DNA of 64,000 bases from Terriglobia bacterium (GCA_020073265.1 JAIQFN010000010.1:57709-121708), one strand, 5' to 3'; shown: positions 7,579 to 17,400, counted from the stretch's first letter. Notes: generated by a model from the sequence alone, not told the origin. Made by a program: numbers and translations.

Positions 7579-8657
7579 TGGCGAACTAGTTCCGATGTTA
7601 GCACAGCGATAAAGAAGCCATCGCCTTGCTCGCGCCCGGGCAGCCGCTCGGTGATTTGCCAGGCGCCGGGAAATGCCTCGACCACGCGCCGATTTTCTTC
7701 CTCTTCCAGCGAGCAGGTGGAGTAGACCAGCCGGCCACCCGGCCGCAAGCGCGCCAGAGCATTGCCGAGCAGGGCCACCTGCTTGGCGTGCAGCTCGATC
7801 AGGTCCGAGGGCTTGAGACGCCATTTGATCTCCGGGTTTCTACCCAGCGTCCCGGTGCCCGAGCAGGGGGCGTCCACCAGAATCCGGTCGAACTCGGAGC
7901 GGAAGGGCAGCGCCACGGTCCCGTCCAATACCACCCGGCGGCAGGGCAGCCCGGCGAGCTGCTTCAGGCGATGCCAGTGGATGTCGCAGGCGATGGTTTC
8001 GGCCCCGGCGGCCAGGGCCTGAGCGGTCTTGTTGCCGGGCGCCGCGCACAGATCCAGAAACGTAAGCCCGGGATGCAGGTCCAGTTGAGGCACCACCGAC
8101 TGCGCGCCCACATCTTGAATCCGGCCAGTGCTCGCAACGAAGGTCTCGGCAGGTTGCAGGAATTGAGTGGCGATCGACTCCGCCGTCTCGGGGCCGAACT
8201 GGCGGTCCCATTTTTCGAGCAGCCAGGCGGGCATGGAGAGCTCGGTGGCGCGGTCCGGCCAGGCCACCGGCTGGCGGTCGATTTTTCGCAGGACGGCGTT
8301 CACCAGTCCGGCGGCGCTGCGCTTGCGGGCCCGCTTCACCAGCTCGACGCTCTCGCCGATGGCCGCGTGCGCGGGAATCCGATCCAGGTAGCGCAGTTGG
8401 TAGACGCCCATGCGCAGCGCGATTCGCACTTCGGGATCCAGTCGGCCGGGAGCGAGCCTGCCAATCAGGTGATCGAGCTGGGCCTGGTAGCGGAGGCATC
8501 CGAACACGATCTGGGAGGACAGGCCGGCGTCCCTGGAATCGAGGCCGGCCGAGCGATCGACCAGCAGGTCGGCCGCATAGCCGCCTTGCTCGACTTTGCG
8601 AAGCACATCGAAGGCGGTCTGGCGCGCGGGGGAGATCAAGCTCCATTTTAGTGGCAA
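7572..8657 (-). CDS. rsmB: 16S rRNA (cytosine-C5)-methyltransferase RsmB
   Basis: About 361 residues. An N-terminal NusB-like helical domain (SPARQTAFDVLRKVEQGGYAADLL, LRMGVYQLRYLDRIPAHAAIGESVEL) is followed by a Rossmann methyltransferase domain with the SAM loop FLDLCAAPGNKT, the catalytic DAPCSGTGTLGRNPEIKW and the second cysteine motif YSTCSLEEEENRRVV. Both catalytic cysteines are present. The protein methylates 16S rRNA at C967. The start is uncertain: TTG at 8657 is the most upstream option and TTG at 8639 is another; neither has a good ribosome site. It heads the seven-gene minus-strand operon and is divergent from the TonB receptor gene. Confidence 0.92.
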   Translation of the reverse strand: MPLKWSLISPARQTAFDVLRKVEQGGYAADLLVDRSAGLDSRDAGLSSQIVFGCLRYQAQLDHLIGRLAPGRLDPEVRIALRMGVYQLRYLDRIPAHAAIGESVELVKRARKRSAAGLVNAVLRKIDRQPVAWPDRATELSMPAWLLEKWDRQFGPETAESIATQFLQPAETFVASTGRIQDVGAQSVVPQLDLHPGLTFLDLCAAPGNKTAQALAAGAETIACDIHWHRLKQLAGLPCRRVVLDGTVALPFRSEFDRILVDAPCSGTGTLGRNPEIKWRLKPSDLIELHAKQVALLGNALARLRPGGRLVYSTCSLEEEENRRVVEAFPGAWQITERLPGREQGDGFFIAVLTSELVRQW

Positions 8658-8722
8658 GGGCCGAGCGGTTCACCGGGCGGCGCGGCGCTCAAAACAGCAG
8701 CCGCTTGGCCGATGAGAGCAGT

Positions 8723-10753
8723 ATGAGTACTCGACTGCTCACCACGATCGGATTTCTTATAGCCGGCCTGGCACAAGCTCAACGCGTCGGTGCTCCTACT
8801 GATGATCTGGCCAACACCAGCGTGGACGATCTGTTCCGCCTGGAAGTGACTTCGGTCGGCCGCAAAGCGCAGCAACTGTCTAAGGCGCCGGCGGCGGTCT
8901 ACGTGCTGACGGCCGACGACATCCGCAGAACTGGAGCCACCTCGATTCCGGAGGCGCTGGAATGGGTACCGGGCTTGACGGTGCTGCGCGTCGACGGCCG
9001 CAGCTGGGCCATCTCAGCCCGGGGATCGGCGCGCGTTTATTCCGACAAGATGCTGGTGATGATCGACGGCCGTTCATTGTATACGCCGCTTTTCTCCGGC
9101 GTCCTCTGGGATCTGATCGATGTTCCGCTCGAGAACATAGAACGGATCGAAATCGTGCGCGGTCCGGGGGCCGTAATGTGGGGACCGAACGCGGTGAATG
9201 GCGTGATCAACATCATCACCAAGAAAGCCGCCGCCACCAAAGGAGGCGAGCTGAGCGCCGCCGCCGGAAATGAGTTGCGCGGATCCGTTTTCGGGCGCTG
9301 GAGCAGCGCGCTCGGCGACAAGTTCGCCTACCAGGTTTGGACCAAGCTGGAAGACCGACAGCCGGCCTTCTCATCACCCGGCTACCATCGCTCCAGTGAC
9401 GGATTTGTCAACCAGGAAGCCCAGCCGGTCGACGACCTGAACAGCCAATCGGCCCGCGTGGGTTTCCGGCTGGATGGACAGCTCTCCGCGAAGGATCAGT
9501 TGATGGTGGCGGGCGATGCCTATACTCTGGGACGCCACGACGCCCTGAGCTATCCCGTCCTGCTGCCGCTCGTCACCGACTTTGTTCCCGGCCACACCGG
9601 CGATACGGGCGGGTTCCTGCAGGCCCTCTGGACGCGAACCAGTTCGGTTGGCAATGAATCCAGCCTGCAGTTCACTTACGACAAGAACCGGCTGAGCTAT
9701 CCGTTCATTGATGGTGACTTGAACAATCTCACGATCGACTATCAAAAACGGGTGCAGACTGGCGATCGGAACGAAGTCTACTGGGGCGCTGGGTACCAGC
9801 AATATTGGGACTACACGGGCCTGCGGCGATTCGTCACGCTGAACCCTCGGGATTCGATTTATCGGGTGGGGGATGTGGTGATCCGTGACGAGTTCCAACT
9901 GGTTCCGAACCGGCTGCTGGCCTCCGCTGGAGTGCGGTTGGACTACAACTCTTACACCCATTTCGAATTCCAGCCCAGTTTGCGGCTGCTATACACACCC
10001 AACGCCAGACAATCGTTTTGGATGGCTCTCTCCCGCGCAGTGCGGGTCCCGAGCCGCATCGACCGCGACATGCAAACCGACGACGGCGCGCGGATGGTAT
10101 CGGGTGTTCCGGTGCATCTGGAAACGTTCGGGTCGCGGGCTTTGCGTTCGGAGATCGAGCGCAGCGTCGAAGCCGGCTACCGGGTGCAATCGGGTCAACG
10201 CTGGTCCGCGGATGTCTCGGTATTCTGGAGCCGTTACGAGGGGCTGGCGGCGGTCTCCATCCCGGACCACCCCCAAATCCAGTGGGCTGGTCCGGTGCCA
10301 ACCCTCTCCATGAATCTCACCGAGCGGAACGGCGGAACCGGCCGTTCCTACGGCGGCGAGACTTCAGCCACCTGGCAGGTGACACCGTCGTGGCGGCTGA
10401 TCCCGTCGTATTCCTATCTGAACGAGACCAAGTGGCTGCCACCCGCCTATAGCTGGCTGTTGAACACCTCTAGTCCGCGTCATCAGGGGTTCATTCGATC
10501 CCAGCACGATCTGTCCAGGACCTTGCAGTTCGACTTGATGGCGCGCGCCCGGTCCCGAAATCCGACCTTCGACTTGCCCGGCGTCGTGCTGGTGGACGCG
10601 CGTCTCGGGTGGCGGCCGTATCGCGATGGCGAGTTCAGCATCTCGGTTCAAAACCTGACCGGGCGCACGGTGCTGGAGACCTATTCCGAGAGCCCGTTTG
10701 TCGCGATCCCGTTGCAACGAACTTTCGTTTTCAAGTGGACGCAGAAGCTCTAG
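8723..10753 (+). CDS. TonB-dependent outer-membrane receptor
   Basis: ATG 8723 gives 676 residues with a signal peptide (MSTRLLTTIGFLIAGLAQAQ). The plug domain is clear at about 50-170 (APAAVYVLTADDIRRTGATSIPEAL, VLVMIDGRSLYTPLF-like segment, IEIVRGPGAVMWGPNAVNGVINIITK), followed by a beta-barrel ending in an aromatic strand (QRTFVFKW). It imports or senses a ligand at the outer membrane with TonB energy. It is followed after 10 nt by a YfiR-like gene and then a CHASE8 hybrid kinase, an arrangement suggesting that it acts as the outer-membrane component of a signalling unit rather than a nutrient importer alone. The ligand is unknown. Confidence 0.92.
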   Translation: MSTRLLTTIGFLIAGLAQAQRVGAPTDDLANTSVDDLFRLEVTSVGRKAQQLSKAPAAVYVLTADDIRRTGATSIPEALEWVPGLTVLRVDGRSWAISARGSARVYSDKMLVMIDGRSLYTPLFSGVLWDLIDVPLENIERIEIVRGPGAVMWGPNAVNGVINIITKKAAATKGGELSAAAGNELRGSVFGRWSSALGDKFAYQVWTKLEDRQPAFSSPGYHRSSDGFVNQEAQPVDDLNSQSARVGFRLDGQLSAKDQLMVAGDAYTLGRHDALSYPVLLPLVTDFVPGHTGDTGGFLQALWTRTSSVGNESSLQFTYDKNRLSYPFIDGDLNNLTIDYQKRVQTGDRNEVYWGAGYQQYWDYTGLRRFVTLNPRDSIYRVGDVVIRDEFQLVPNRLLASAGVRLDYNSYTHFEFQPSLRLLYTPNARQSFWMALSRAVRVPSRIDRDMQTDDGARMVSGVPVHLETFGSRALRSEIERSVEAGYRVQSGQRWSADVSVFWSRYEGLAAVSIPDHPQIQWAGPVPTLSMNLTERNGGTGRSYGGETSATWQVTPSWRLIPSYSYLNETKWLPPAYSWLLNTSSPRHQGFIRSQHDLSRTLQFDLMARARSRNPTFDLPGVVLVDARLGWRPYRDGEFSISVQNLTGRTVLETYSESPFVAIPLQRTFVFKWTQKL

Positions 10754-10763
10754 CGCGGTGAAG

Positions 10764-11318
10764 ATGCCGTCGATTCTCTCAAAACGGCTCATCGCCAGCC
10801 TGGCTTGGTTGGCTCTGCTGCCGGCGTTGTATCCGGCTGCGGGAGAGCCCGAGGACGAATTGAAGGCGGCGGTGGTGCTGAGCTTCCTGCGCTATGCCGA
10901 GTGGCCTCAACCGTTCGCGAGCAACGCTCCTATCCGGGTCGGGGTTCTGGGCCCGACCTCCTTCACGGAGGTTTTGCGAGGCGCGTTGGAAGGCAAATCG
11001 GTCAACGAGCACGCGCTCCGGGTGGCTGAATTGAAGTCGGTCGGCGAAGCCGCCGGCTGCCAGGTCGTGTACTTCGCCACCGACAAGGCCGAGGAGATCA
11101 AGATGGTGCTGCAGGCTGCCAGCGCGGCGCACGTTCTGTCCATCGGCGAAGACAAAGACTTCCTGCGCCGGGGCGGAGCCGTCAACCTCCTGGTGGTGGA
11201 CGGGCAGATGAGTTTCGAGGTCGACCTGGAGGCTTTGGAGCGCAGCGGAGTCAACATCAGCTCCCGCTTGCTGCGTTTCGGACAAGTGCGGAACCGGAAG
11301 AAGGGAGACCGCTCGTGA
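10764..11318 (+). CDS. YfiR-like periplasmic protein (DUF4154)
   Basis: The ATG at 10764 gives 184 residues with a signal peptide ([22 protein letters not shown]). The mature sequence matches the YfiR/DUF4154 pattern: [17 protein letters not shown] at the start, [74 protein letters not shown]. In Pseudomonas, YfiR is the periplasmic inhibitor of the diguanylate cyclase YfiN. Here the partner encoded next is a CHASE8-containing hybrid kinase, so the YfiR-like protein probably gates that kinase. The end overlaps the kinase start (GTGA at 11315-11318). Confidence 0.87.
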   Translation: MPSILSKRLIASLAWLALLPALYPAAGEPEDELKAAVVLSFLRYAEWPQPFASNAPIRVGVLGPTSFTEVLRGALEGKSVNEHALRVAELKSVGEAAGCQVVYFATDKAEEIKMVLQAASAAHVLSIGEDKDFLRRGGAVNLLVVDGQMSFEVDLEALERSGVNISSRLLRFGQVRNRKKGDRS

Positions 11319-13234
11319 CGCAGTCTACCTCGCTGCGGCGAAAACTGATCAGCATCATGTCCGCCGGAAGCGTGCTGACGGCTCTAATCGCGGCGGCTGC
11401 GTTCACCTGGTGGGATCTCAACCGCTTTTGGGAGTGGACCGCCAGCGAGCTTACCGCGATGGCCAGCGTGGTGGGCGATCAAGTGGGGCCGGCCGTGGTG
11501 CTGAAGGACCCCAAGGCGGCGGCCGAGATCCTCGCCTCGCTCCGCAGCGACAGCCGTATCCGGGAAGCGGTCCTGTACGATGCGCGGGGAGCCTGCTTCG
11601 CGGCGTTTCAGCGCGAACCCGGCGGCCGGTGCCCGGTGCGCACGGTGGATGGAATCCGGCGGGAGGCCAACGCCATCGTCATCGCGCGGGCCATCAGCAG
11701 CGGCGGCGAGCGCGTGGGCACGGTGCTGCTGGCTGCCAACCTGCCCTCGATTCCGGCCATTCTCAAACAGTATCTGCGGGGCGCCGCGCTGATCGTCATA
11801 CTGAAACTGCTGATGGCGGCCATCCTGGTGGCCATTCTGCAATCGCGGGTAGCGGGTCCCATCCTGGCGATCGCGAAGGTGGCGCGCCGGATGGCGGAAA
11901 CCCGCGGTCTCGGGGAGCGAGCCCGCGTCCAAACGGCCGACGAAGTGGGAGTCCTGGCGAGTTCCTTCAATACCATGCTCGATAGAATACAGCGGCGCGA
12001 CGCGGAACTGGCGCGGCACCGCGAAAGATTGGAGCAGGAGGTGGCCGAACGCAGCCGCGTGAACGCCGCGCTGCTGCAGGCCAAGGAAAAGGCCGAGGAG
12101 GCGGCGCGGCTCAAGAGCGAATTCCTGGCCAACATGAGTCACGAGATCCGAACGCCGCTCAACGGCGTGACCGGCATGATCAGCCTGGTTCTGGACAAGT
12201 GCGCGGATCCGGAGGAGCGCGAGCAGCTCCAGGTGGCCCAGAGCGCCGCCCTGTCGCTCACCTCGATTCTCAACGACATCCTGGATCTTTCCAAGATCGA
12301 AGCCGGCAAGATGGCGATCGAATCCGTGGCCTTCGATCTCCAAAGTATCCTGCGCGAGTGCCTGCGCATCTTTGAGGTGGCGGTCCGCGAAAAGGGTCTC
12401 CGCCTGGGCCTGAAGATCGCGCCGGACTGCCCGGCCTGGGTGTGGGGAGATCCCGTCCGCCTGCGGCAAGTGCTCATCAACCTGATCGGAAATGCCGTGA
12501 AGTTCACACTCCAGGGAGAGGTGCAGCTGAGCGTGAGCGCGCCGGCGGCGGGAAGCATACGGTTTGAGGTACGCGATACCGGCATCGGTGTTCCCAGAGA
12601 GAAGCTGGACGCTATTTTCGAAGCCTTCACGCAGGCCGACGGTTCGCACACGCGCAGATTCGGCGGCAGCGGCCTGGGGCTCACCATCACGCGGCGGCTG
12701 GTCAGCCTGATGGGGGGCCAGCTTTCGGCTCGAAGCGAACCCGGCCGCGGCAGCGTCTTCTCAGTGGAGTTGCCGCTCACGGCCGCGCCGCCCGCCGAAC
12801 CGGATTCAGGAGCAGTGCTGGCCACTCTGCCCATCGGCCTGCCCAAGCTTCGCGTGCTGGTGGCCGAAGACAACCTGGTGAACCAGAAAGTAACGTCCGG
12901 CATACTGCGGCGGCAGGGATGGACCGTCACCGTGGCCGCCAACGGCGAACAAGCCTACCGGGCTTTCCTCGAAGAACGCTATGACTTGATCCTCATGGAC
13001 GTGCAGATGCCGGAGGTGGACGGCCTGGAGGCAGCCACCGTGATCCGGAACGAAGAGCGGCGGCGCTCGCTCGCCCGGACGCCCATCCTGGCCGTGACGG
13101 CGCATGCCTCCCAGGCGCAGCATGAACAATGCCTGGCCCACGGCATGGACGCAGTCGTAACCAAGCCGCTTGACCTGGCCACGCTGCTGTTAGCCATCCG
13201 CTCGGTTCTCACTCCGGTCCTGGCCGGCCGTTGA
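11315..13234 (+). CDS. CHASE8-HAMP hybrid histidine kinase with receiver
   Basis: The GTG at 11315 overlaps the YfiR stop. Of the 639 residues, 1-35 hold the first transmembrane helix, 36-150 a periplasmic segment of the CHASE8 type ([31 protein letters not shown]), about 155-177 the second helix, then HAMP, a short coiled coil (230-268), a HisKA domain with phosphoacceptor His276 in [11 protein letters not shown], an ATPase domain ([25 protein letters not shown]) and a receiver domain with Asp562 in [11 protein letters not shown] and Lys in VTKPLD. No DNA-binding output is present, so phosphoryl transfer to another protein is expected. Third gene of the TonB receptor-YfiR-kinase unit. Confidence 0.92.
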   Translation: MTQSTSLRRKLISIMSAGSVLTALIAAAAFTWWDLNRFWEWTASELTAMASVVGDQVGPAVVLKDPKAAAEILASLRSDSRIREAVLYDARGACFAAFQREPGGRCPVRTVDGIRREANAIVIARAISSGGERVGTVLLAANLPSIPAILKQYLRGAALIVILKLLMAAILVAILQSRVAGPILAIAKVARRMAETRGLGERARVQTADEVGVLASSFNTMLDRIQRRDAELARHRERLEQEVAERSRVNAALLQAKEKAEEAARLKSEFLANMSHEIRTPLNGVTGMISLVLDKCADPEEREQLQVAQSAALSLTSILNDILDLSKIEAGKMAIESVAFDLQSILRECLRIFEVAVREKGLRLGLKIAPDCPAWVWGDPVRLRQVLINLIGNAVKFTLQGEVQLSVSAPAAGSIRFEVRDTGIGVPREKLDAIFEAFTQADGSHTRRFGGSGLGLTITRRLVSLMGGQLSARSEPGRGSVFSVELPLTAAPPAEPDSGAVLATLPIGLPKLRVLVAEDNLVNQKVTSGILRRQGWTVTVAANGEQAYRAFLEERYDLILMDVQMPEVDGLEAATVIRNEERRRSLARTPILAVTAHASQAQHEQCLAHGMDAVVTKPLDLATLLLAIRSVLTPVLAGR

Positions 13235-13280
13235 GACCGCGATAGCGCGAGGCGCCGCGCTCCGCCTAGAATGGAATGAA

Positions 13281-14090
13281 ATGATCGAAAACGTCCGGCC
13301 GGGCGTCTCGGCCCGAAACGCCCGCGTGGTGCTCTTTGACTTCGACGGGACTCTCTCCCTGATCCGGTCCGGTTGGATGGACGTCATGGTTCCGCTCATG
13401 GTGGAGATTCTCGCGGAGCTGAAGACCGGAGAGACCGAAGAGCAACTCGCTGCCGTGGTCGAGGATTTCGTGTGGCGCCTGACCGGCAAGGAGACCATCT
13501 ATCAGATGATGGCGCTGGCCGACGCAGTCCGGGCGCGCGGCGGCCAGCCACTGGAACCCCTGGTCTACAAGAAGATGTATCTGGACCGGCTGTGGGAAAA
13601 AATCGAAAGCCGGATCGACGCGCTCAAGAAAGGTCACGCCTCGCCGCAGGACTACCTGGTGCCTGGATCGCGCGAGTTGCTCGAGTATTTGCGGGACCGC
13701 GGGCTGAAGATGTACCTGGCCAGCGGCACCGACGAGGTGTACATGAAGGAAGAAGCTCGCTTGCTGGGCGTGACGCAATACTTCGAAGGCGGCGTGTACG
13801 GCGCGCAGGACGATTACCGCAGCTTCTCGAAAGCCATCCTGATCCAGCGCATTCTGTCGTCGGCGGATTTTCAAGGGCACCAGTTCCTGGGTTTCGGCGA
13901 CGGCTATGTGGAGATTGAAGAAGTGAAGAACGTGGGCGGGGTCGCGGTGGGCGTGGCGAGCGAGGAACCGGGCTGCACCCGCGTCGACGAATGGAAGCGC
14001 GAAAGGCTGATCGGAGTGGGAGCCGATTACATCGTGCCCAATTATCTGTGCCGCGAAGAACTGATCGCTTCGCTCTTTCAGGCCTCATGA
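13281..14090 (+). CDS. HAD-family phosphatase
   Basis: 269 residues with HAD motifs in order: DFDGTL (nucleophile aspartate near residue 20), SGT near 151-153, a lysine in SKAILIQ, and GFGDGYVEI as motif IV. The insertion of about 90 helical residues after motif I is a C1-type cap as in phosphoglycolate phosphatase and beta-phosphoglucomutase relatives. The substrate is a small phosphorylated metabolite, not identifiable from sequence. It is followed within 28 nt by a PfkB sugar kinase and a ROK kinase, which points to sugar-phosphate handling. The gap to the preceding kinase gene is 46 nt. Confidence 0.85.
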   Translation: MIENVRPGVSARNARVVLFDFDGTLSLIRSGWMDVMVPLMVEILAELKTGETEEQLAAVVEDFVWRLTGKETIYQMMALADAVRARGGQPLEPLVYKKMYLDRLWEKIESRIDALKKGHASPQDYLVPGSRELLEYLRDRGLKMYLASGTDEVYMKEEARLLGVTQYFEGGVYGAQDDYRSFSKAILIQRILSSADFQGHQFLGFGDGYVEIEEVKNVGGVAVGVASEEPGCTRVDEWKRERLIGVGADYIVPNYLCREELIASLFQAS

Positions 14091-14118
14091 GAGTTTCCCC
14101 GCCAGCCCCCCGGATGCT

Positions 14119-15096
14119 ATGACAACCGCGCAGATTCTGGAAGGCTTTCCCCAACGCTCGGCGCTCATCGTGGGCGACATCTGCCTGGACCGCTGGTGTA
14201 CTTACGACCCCGGCACCGCGGAGCCGTCGCGCGAGACCGGCATTCCAAGGATCGGAGTGGTTTCGACCGAGGTCGCCCCGGGAGCGGGTGCCACGGTGGC
14301 CAATAACCTGGCGGCGCTGGGAATCGGGCGCGCCGCCGTTCTGGGCGTGCTGGGCCACGACGGCTTTGCCAGCGAGCTCACGCAGGCGCTGAACACGCGC
14401 GGCATTTCGACCGACTTGCTGGTTCGCGCCAATGAACTCTCCACCTTCACTTACACCAAGCTAATCAACGTGCGCACCGGCATCGAGGATCTGGCGCGCG
14501 TGGATTCCATCAACACCCAGCCGCTGCCCGAGGCCACCGAACGCGAGGTGCTCGGCCATTTGCGAGACTTCGCTTCCAGCTTCGACGTCCTGTTCGTGTC
14601 CGATCAGGCCGACACCCGGCGAGGCGGCGTGGTCACTCCGCCGGTGCGAGCGCTGCTCGAAGAGATCGCCGAGGCCAATTCCGAGAAGATCATTTGGGTG
14701 GACTCCCGCGTGCGCCTGGAACGCTTCCGCAAGATGATCCTGAAACCCAACGAGCAGGAAGCCAACGCGGCTTCGATCGGGTTGTTCGGCAGCGTGGACT
14801 ATCAACGCCTCCGGTCTCACACGCAATCCAGGTTGATGTTTGTTACCAAGGGACCGCAGGGTGCGTTGATTGTCGAAGACAGCCGGGAGACGCTGGTGCC
14901 CACGCAAGCCATCGAACGACCGGACGAGCTAGGTGGCGTCGGCGACAGCTTTTCGGCCGGTGCGGCTCTGGCGTTGGCCATCACCGGGTCCGCGATGGAG
15001 GCCGCGCGCTTCGGAAACCTGCTGGCCTCCATCGCCATCCGGAAGCGTGGTACCGGAGCCGCCACTCCCGCCGAGGTGCTGGCCGCGGATCGATGA
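14119..15096 (+). CDS. PfkB-family carbohydrate kinase, RfaE-like
   Basis: 325 residues of the ribokinase/PfkB fold. The N-terminal part (LIVGDICLDRWCTYDP, APGAGATVANNLAALG, VLGVLGHDGFASELTQAL) resembles the heptose-7-phosphate kinase domain of RfaE/HldE. The C-terminal ATP/anion-hole motif is GVGDSFSAG, with catalytic Asp at about 276; the usual GAGD is GVGD. There is no nucleotidyltransferase domain, so it is a kinase only. Its stop overlaps the ROK start (ATGA), so the pair is translated together. A role in phosphorylating a sugar or sugar phosphate is well supported; heptose specificity is a guess. Confidence 0.85.
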   Translation: MTTAQILEGFPQRSALIVGDICLDRWCTYDPGTAEPSRETGIPRIGVVSTEVAPGAGATVANNLAALGIGRAAVLGVLGHDGFASELTQALNTRGISTDLLVRANELSTFTYTKLINVRTGIEDLARVDSINTQPLPEATEREVLGHLRDFASSFDVLFVSDQADTRRGGVVTPPVRALLEEIAEANSEKIIWVDSRVRLERFRKMILKPNEQEANAASIGLFGSVDYQRLRSHTQSRLMFVTKGPQGALIVEDSRETLVPTQAIERPDELGGVGDSFSAGAALALAITGSAMEAARFGNLLASIAIRKRGTGAATPAEVLAADR

Positions 15097-15944
15097 CCAC
15101 GCTGGCCATCGACATCGGAGGCACGAAGTTCGCCGTGGCGCTGTTTGAAGATGAGCGCATGGTAAAGCACCAGCGCCAGGCCACGGATCGCGCGGCGGGA
15201 CGCGACTGGATGCTCGACCGCATCGGCTCCATCACCAGAGACTGGAGGGCGAGCCATCGCATCGATCGCTGCGGCATCGGCTTCGGCGGCCCGGTGGATT
15301 TCGAGAAACAACGGGTCGTGTTTTCGACTCATGTACGCGGGTGGGACGGCTGCGATCTGCCGGGCTTTGTGCAGGAACAGATCGGCGTGCGGCCGATCAT
15401 GGACAACGACGCCAACACGGGCGCTTTGGGAGAAGCTTTGTATGGAGCCGGACGCGGTTGCCGGCCGCTGTTCTACTTGACGCTTTCCACCGGCATCGGC
15501 GGCGGCATCGTGACCGGCGGCGCAACGCTCTACCGCGGCGCGGATTCCTATGCCGGCGAGATCGGGCATCTCACCATTCGACCAGACGGTCCCGAATGTC
15601 TGTGCGGATCGCGCGGCTGCCTGGAGCGCATGTGCTGCGGCTTATGGCTGGAGCGCGACTACGGCCGTCCGGCTCAGGAATTATTCCAGGACGCGGCGTT
15701 CGCCGAGCGTTACGTGGTGGATCTCGCGCTCGGGTTGAAGGCCGCGATCATGCTGCTCAATCCGGCGCGCATCGTCATCGGCGGAGGAATCAGCAAGGCA
15801 GGCGATGCGCTGTTCGGGCCGCTGCGGGCCGAGCTCCGGCGGCAGATTACGGCCTGGTCGCGGGCGCGCATCGACGTGGTTCCAGCGGCCTTGGGCGACG
15901 ATAGCGTTCTGTATGGCGCACTGGCGCTGGCTTCGCGCACATGA
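15093..15944 (+). CDS. ROK-family sugar kinase
   Basis: Starting at ATG 15093 (overlapping the PfkB stop), 283 residues. The ATP phosphate motif DIGGT is at 7-11, a second phosphate loop in LTLSTGIGGGIV, the catalytic aspartate in MDNDANTGALGE, and the ROK zinc site in GEIGHL plus CLCGSRGCLE. The length is slightly short for glucokinase or N-acetylhexosamine kinases (about 300). It phosphorylates a hexose or hexosamine in the cytoplasm. It lies between the PfkB kinase and thiE, overlapping both by 4 nt. Confidence 0.9.
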   Translation: MTTLAIDIGGTKFAVALFEDERMVKHQRQATDRAAGRDWMLDRIGSITRDWRASHRIDRCGIGFGGPVDFEKQRVVFSTHVRGWDGCDLPGFVQEQIGVRPIMDNDANTGALGEALYGAGRGCRPLFYLTLSTGIGGGIVTGGATLYRGADSYAGEIGHLTIRPDGPECLCGSRGCLERMCCGLWLERDYGRPAQELFQDAAFAERYVVDLALGLKAAIMLLNPARIVIGGGISKAGDALFGPLRAELRRQITAWSRARIDVVPAALGDDSVLYGALALASRT

Positions 15945-16582
15945 AGCTGCCCGTCTTTTATCCGGTGCTCGACACGGGCTTGCTTGCCAGCCGCGGACTG
16001 AGCGTCAGCGTGGCGGCGGAAGCGATCCTCGAAGCGGGCGCGCGCATCCTGCAATTTCGCCACAAGGAGTTTTTCTCGCGAGCGGTGTATGAAGAAGCCG
16101 AGCGCGTCGCCGGTTTATGCCGCGCCGCTGGGGCTTTGTTCGTCATGAACGACCGCGCGGACTTCGCCATGCTGCTGGGCGCGGCGCTGCATCTCGGCCA
16201 GGATGACCTGACGCCAGCCGACGCAAGAAGGATCCTGCCGGCCGGCAGCATCATCGGCTTCTCCACGCACAACCAGAAGCAACTGCGCGAGGGCGATTCG
16301 CAGCCGGTGGATTATCTCGCGATCGGCCCGATCTTCGCGACCGGCTCGAAACAGAATCCCGATCCCATAGTAGGCGTCGACGAGCTCCGCGCCCTTAGAG
16401 CGCTCACCCGGAAGCCGCTGGTGGCCATCGGAGGCATCACTCGCCTCGCCGCGCGCCCGGTGCTTGAAGCAGGCGCCGACTCGCTGGCCGTGATCGGCGA
16501 TCTGTATCCGGAGCCGCTGACCAGGCTTGAACTGCGCAAGCGCGCCGAAGAGTGGCTGGCTATTTGTTCGTCGCGTAGCTGA
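15941..16582 (+). CDS. thiE: Thiamine-phosphate synthase
   Basis: 213 residues in a TIM-barrel pattern of ThiE: ILQFRHKE (usually QLRDK), VMNDRADFAMLLGAALHLGQDDL, IGFSTHN, DYLAIGPIFATGSK, VAIGGI. It condenses HMP-pyrophosphate with the thiazole phosphate to make thiamine phosphate. The aspartate in the usual LRDK box is a histidine here, a change worth noting but compatible with the fold. The gene overlaps the ROK kinase gene by 4 nt and no other thiamine genes are nearby. Its last 23 nt overlap the end of a convergent gene. TenI-type proteins are the alternative call. Confidence 0.83.
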   Translation: MKLPVFYPVLDTGLLASRGLSVSVAAEAILEAGARILQFRHKEFFSRAVYEEAERVAGLCRAAGALFVMNDRADFAMLLGAALHLGQDDLTPADARRILPAGSIIGFSTHNQKQLREGDSQPVDYLAIGPIFATGSKQNPDPIVGVDELRALRALTRKPLVAIGGITRLAARPVLEAGADSLAVIGDLYPEPLTRLELRKRAEEWLAICSSRS

Positions 16583-17339
16583 CGCTGACCGTGGTTTCGC
16601 CGCCATCCTGGCCGACGATCACCGTGATGGTGTGCTTGTTGGCCGCGTCTTCCGCCGCCAACACTCCGGCCGACGATTCGCCATTCTGGCTGGTGATGTT
16701 GCTGGTCACCTTCAGGCCGCCGGACTGGAACTGATCCTGGTAATACTTGACGACCTTGCCGGATGCGTCTTTCGTCTTGAACGCAAAGCTGCCGCCCTCG
16801 CCATCCTGGCCGCGCGCCGCGAAGGCGCCCTGGGGTTCGGAGCCGGGATAGTCCGGCACCCAGGCGGGAGCCTTGGCGCTGCCTCCGATCCGCACCGAGC
16901 CGTCCGCCGATTTCATTTCCAGCGCGCCCCCGGATCCGCTGGAAGTAATCGTGAGCGCCTCCTTGCCGTTCTCCTTGAACACGAACTTGCCCTGCTTGGC
17001 ATCTTCGAAGCTCATGGTCATCAGCTTGCCGGTGTCCTTGTCGCGGATGGTGATCTCCTGGCGGCCCTCATTGGCCGAGACGATCTCGACCTTGGGATTC
17101 GCCGCCACCGCCAGTTTGGCCGCGGCCAGCGCGGGATTTCTCTTGATCAGGTCAGGGTCGAGTCCGGCCTGCTTGGCCTTGTTCACCACGAACACGCCGA
17201 GCGCGAGGATGGAAAGAATGCAGATCAGAAAGAAGCCGCCGACCCCGATCAGGATCCACTTCAAGGCGCTGCTTTTTCGCGCGGGTGCAAGGGAACCGGA
17301 GGCGTCCGGCGGAGGCGGTACAGGAGGGTTGGCAGCCAT
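16560..17339 (-). CDS. Single-pass membrane protein of unknown function
   Basis: ATG 17339 is preceded by an excellent AAAGGAG site 4 nt away and gives 259 residues. The N-terminus is proline-rich (NPPVPPPPDASG), followed by one transmembrane helix at about 32-52 (WILIGVGGFFLICILSILALG) and an extracytoplasmic part with repeated beta-rich segments (KVEIVSANEGRQEITIRDKDTGKLMTMSFEDAKQGKF...). The region VKYYQDQFQSGGLKVTSN resembles a predicted-lipid-binding or secretion-associated fold seen in many acidobacterial hypotheticals. I do not recognise a function. It ends convergently with thiE, overlapping 23 nt. Confidence 0.8.
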   Translation of the reverse strand: MAANPPVPPPPDASGSLAPARKSSALKWILIGVGGFFLICILSILALGVFVVNKAKQAGLDPDLIKRNPALAAAKLAVAANPKVEIVSANEGRQEITIRDKDTGKLMTMSFEDAKQGKFVFKENGKEALTITSSGSGGALEMKSADGSVRIGGSAKAPAWVPDYPGSEPQGAFAARGQDGEGGSFAFKTKDASGKVVKYYQDQFQSGGLKVTSNITSQNGESSAGVLAAEDAANKHTITVIVGQDGGETTVSVSYATNK

Positions 17340-17400
17340 GTTGCTCCTTTCCTCAAAGCATACCGGACCGGGGAGCATCTGGGAAGGGCCAAAAGCAAAA

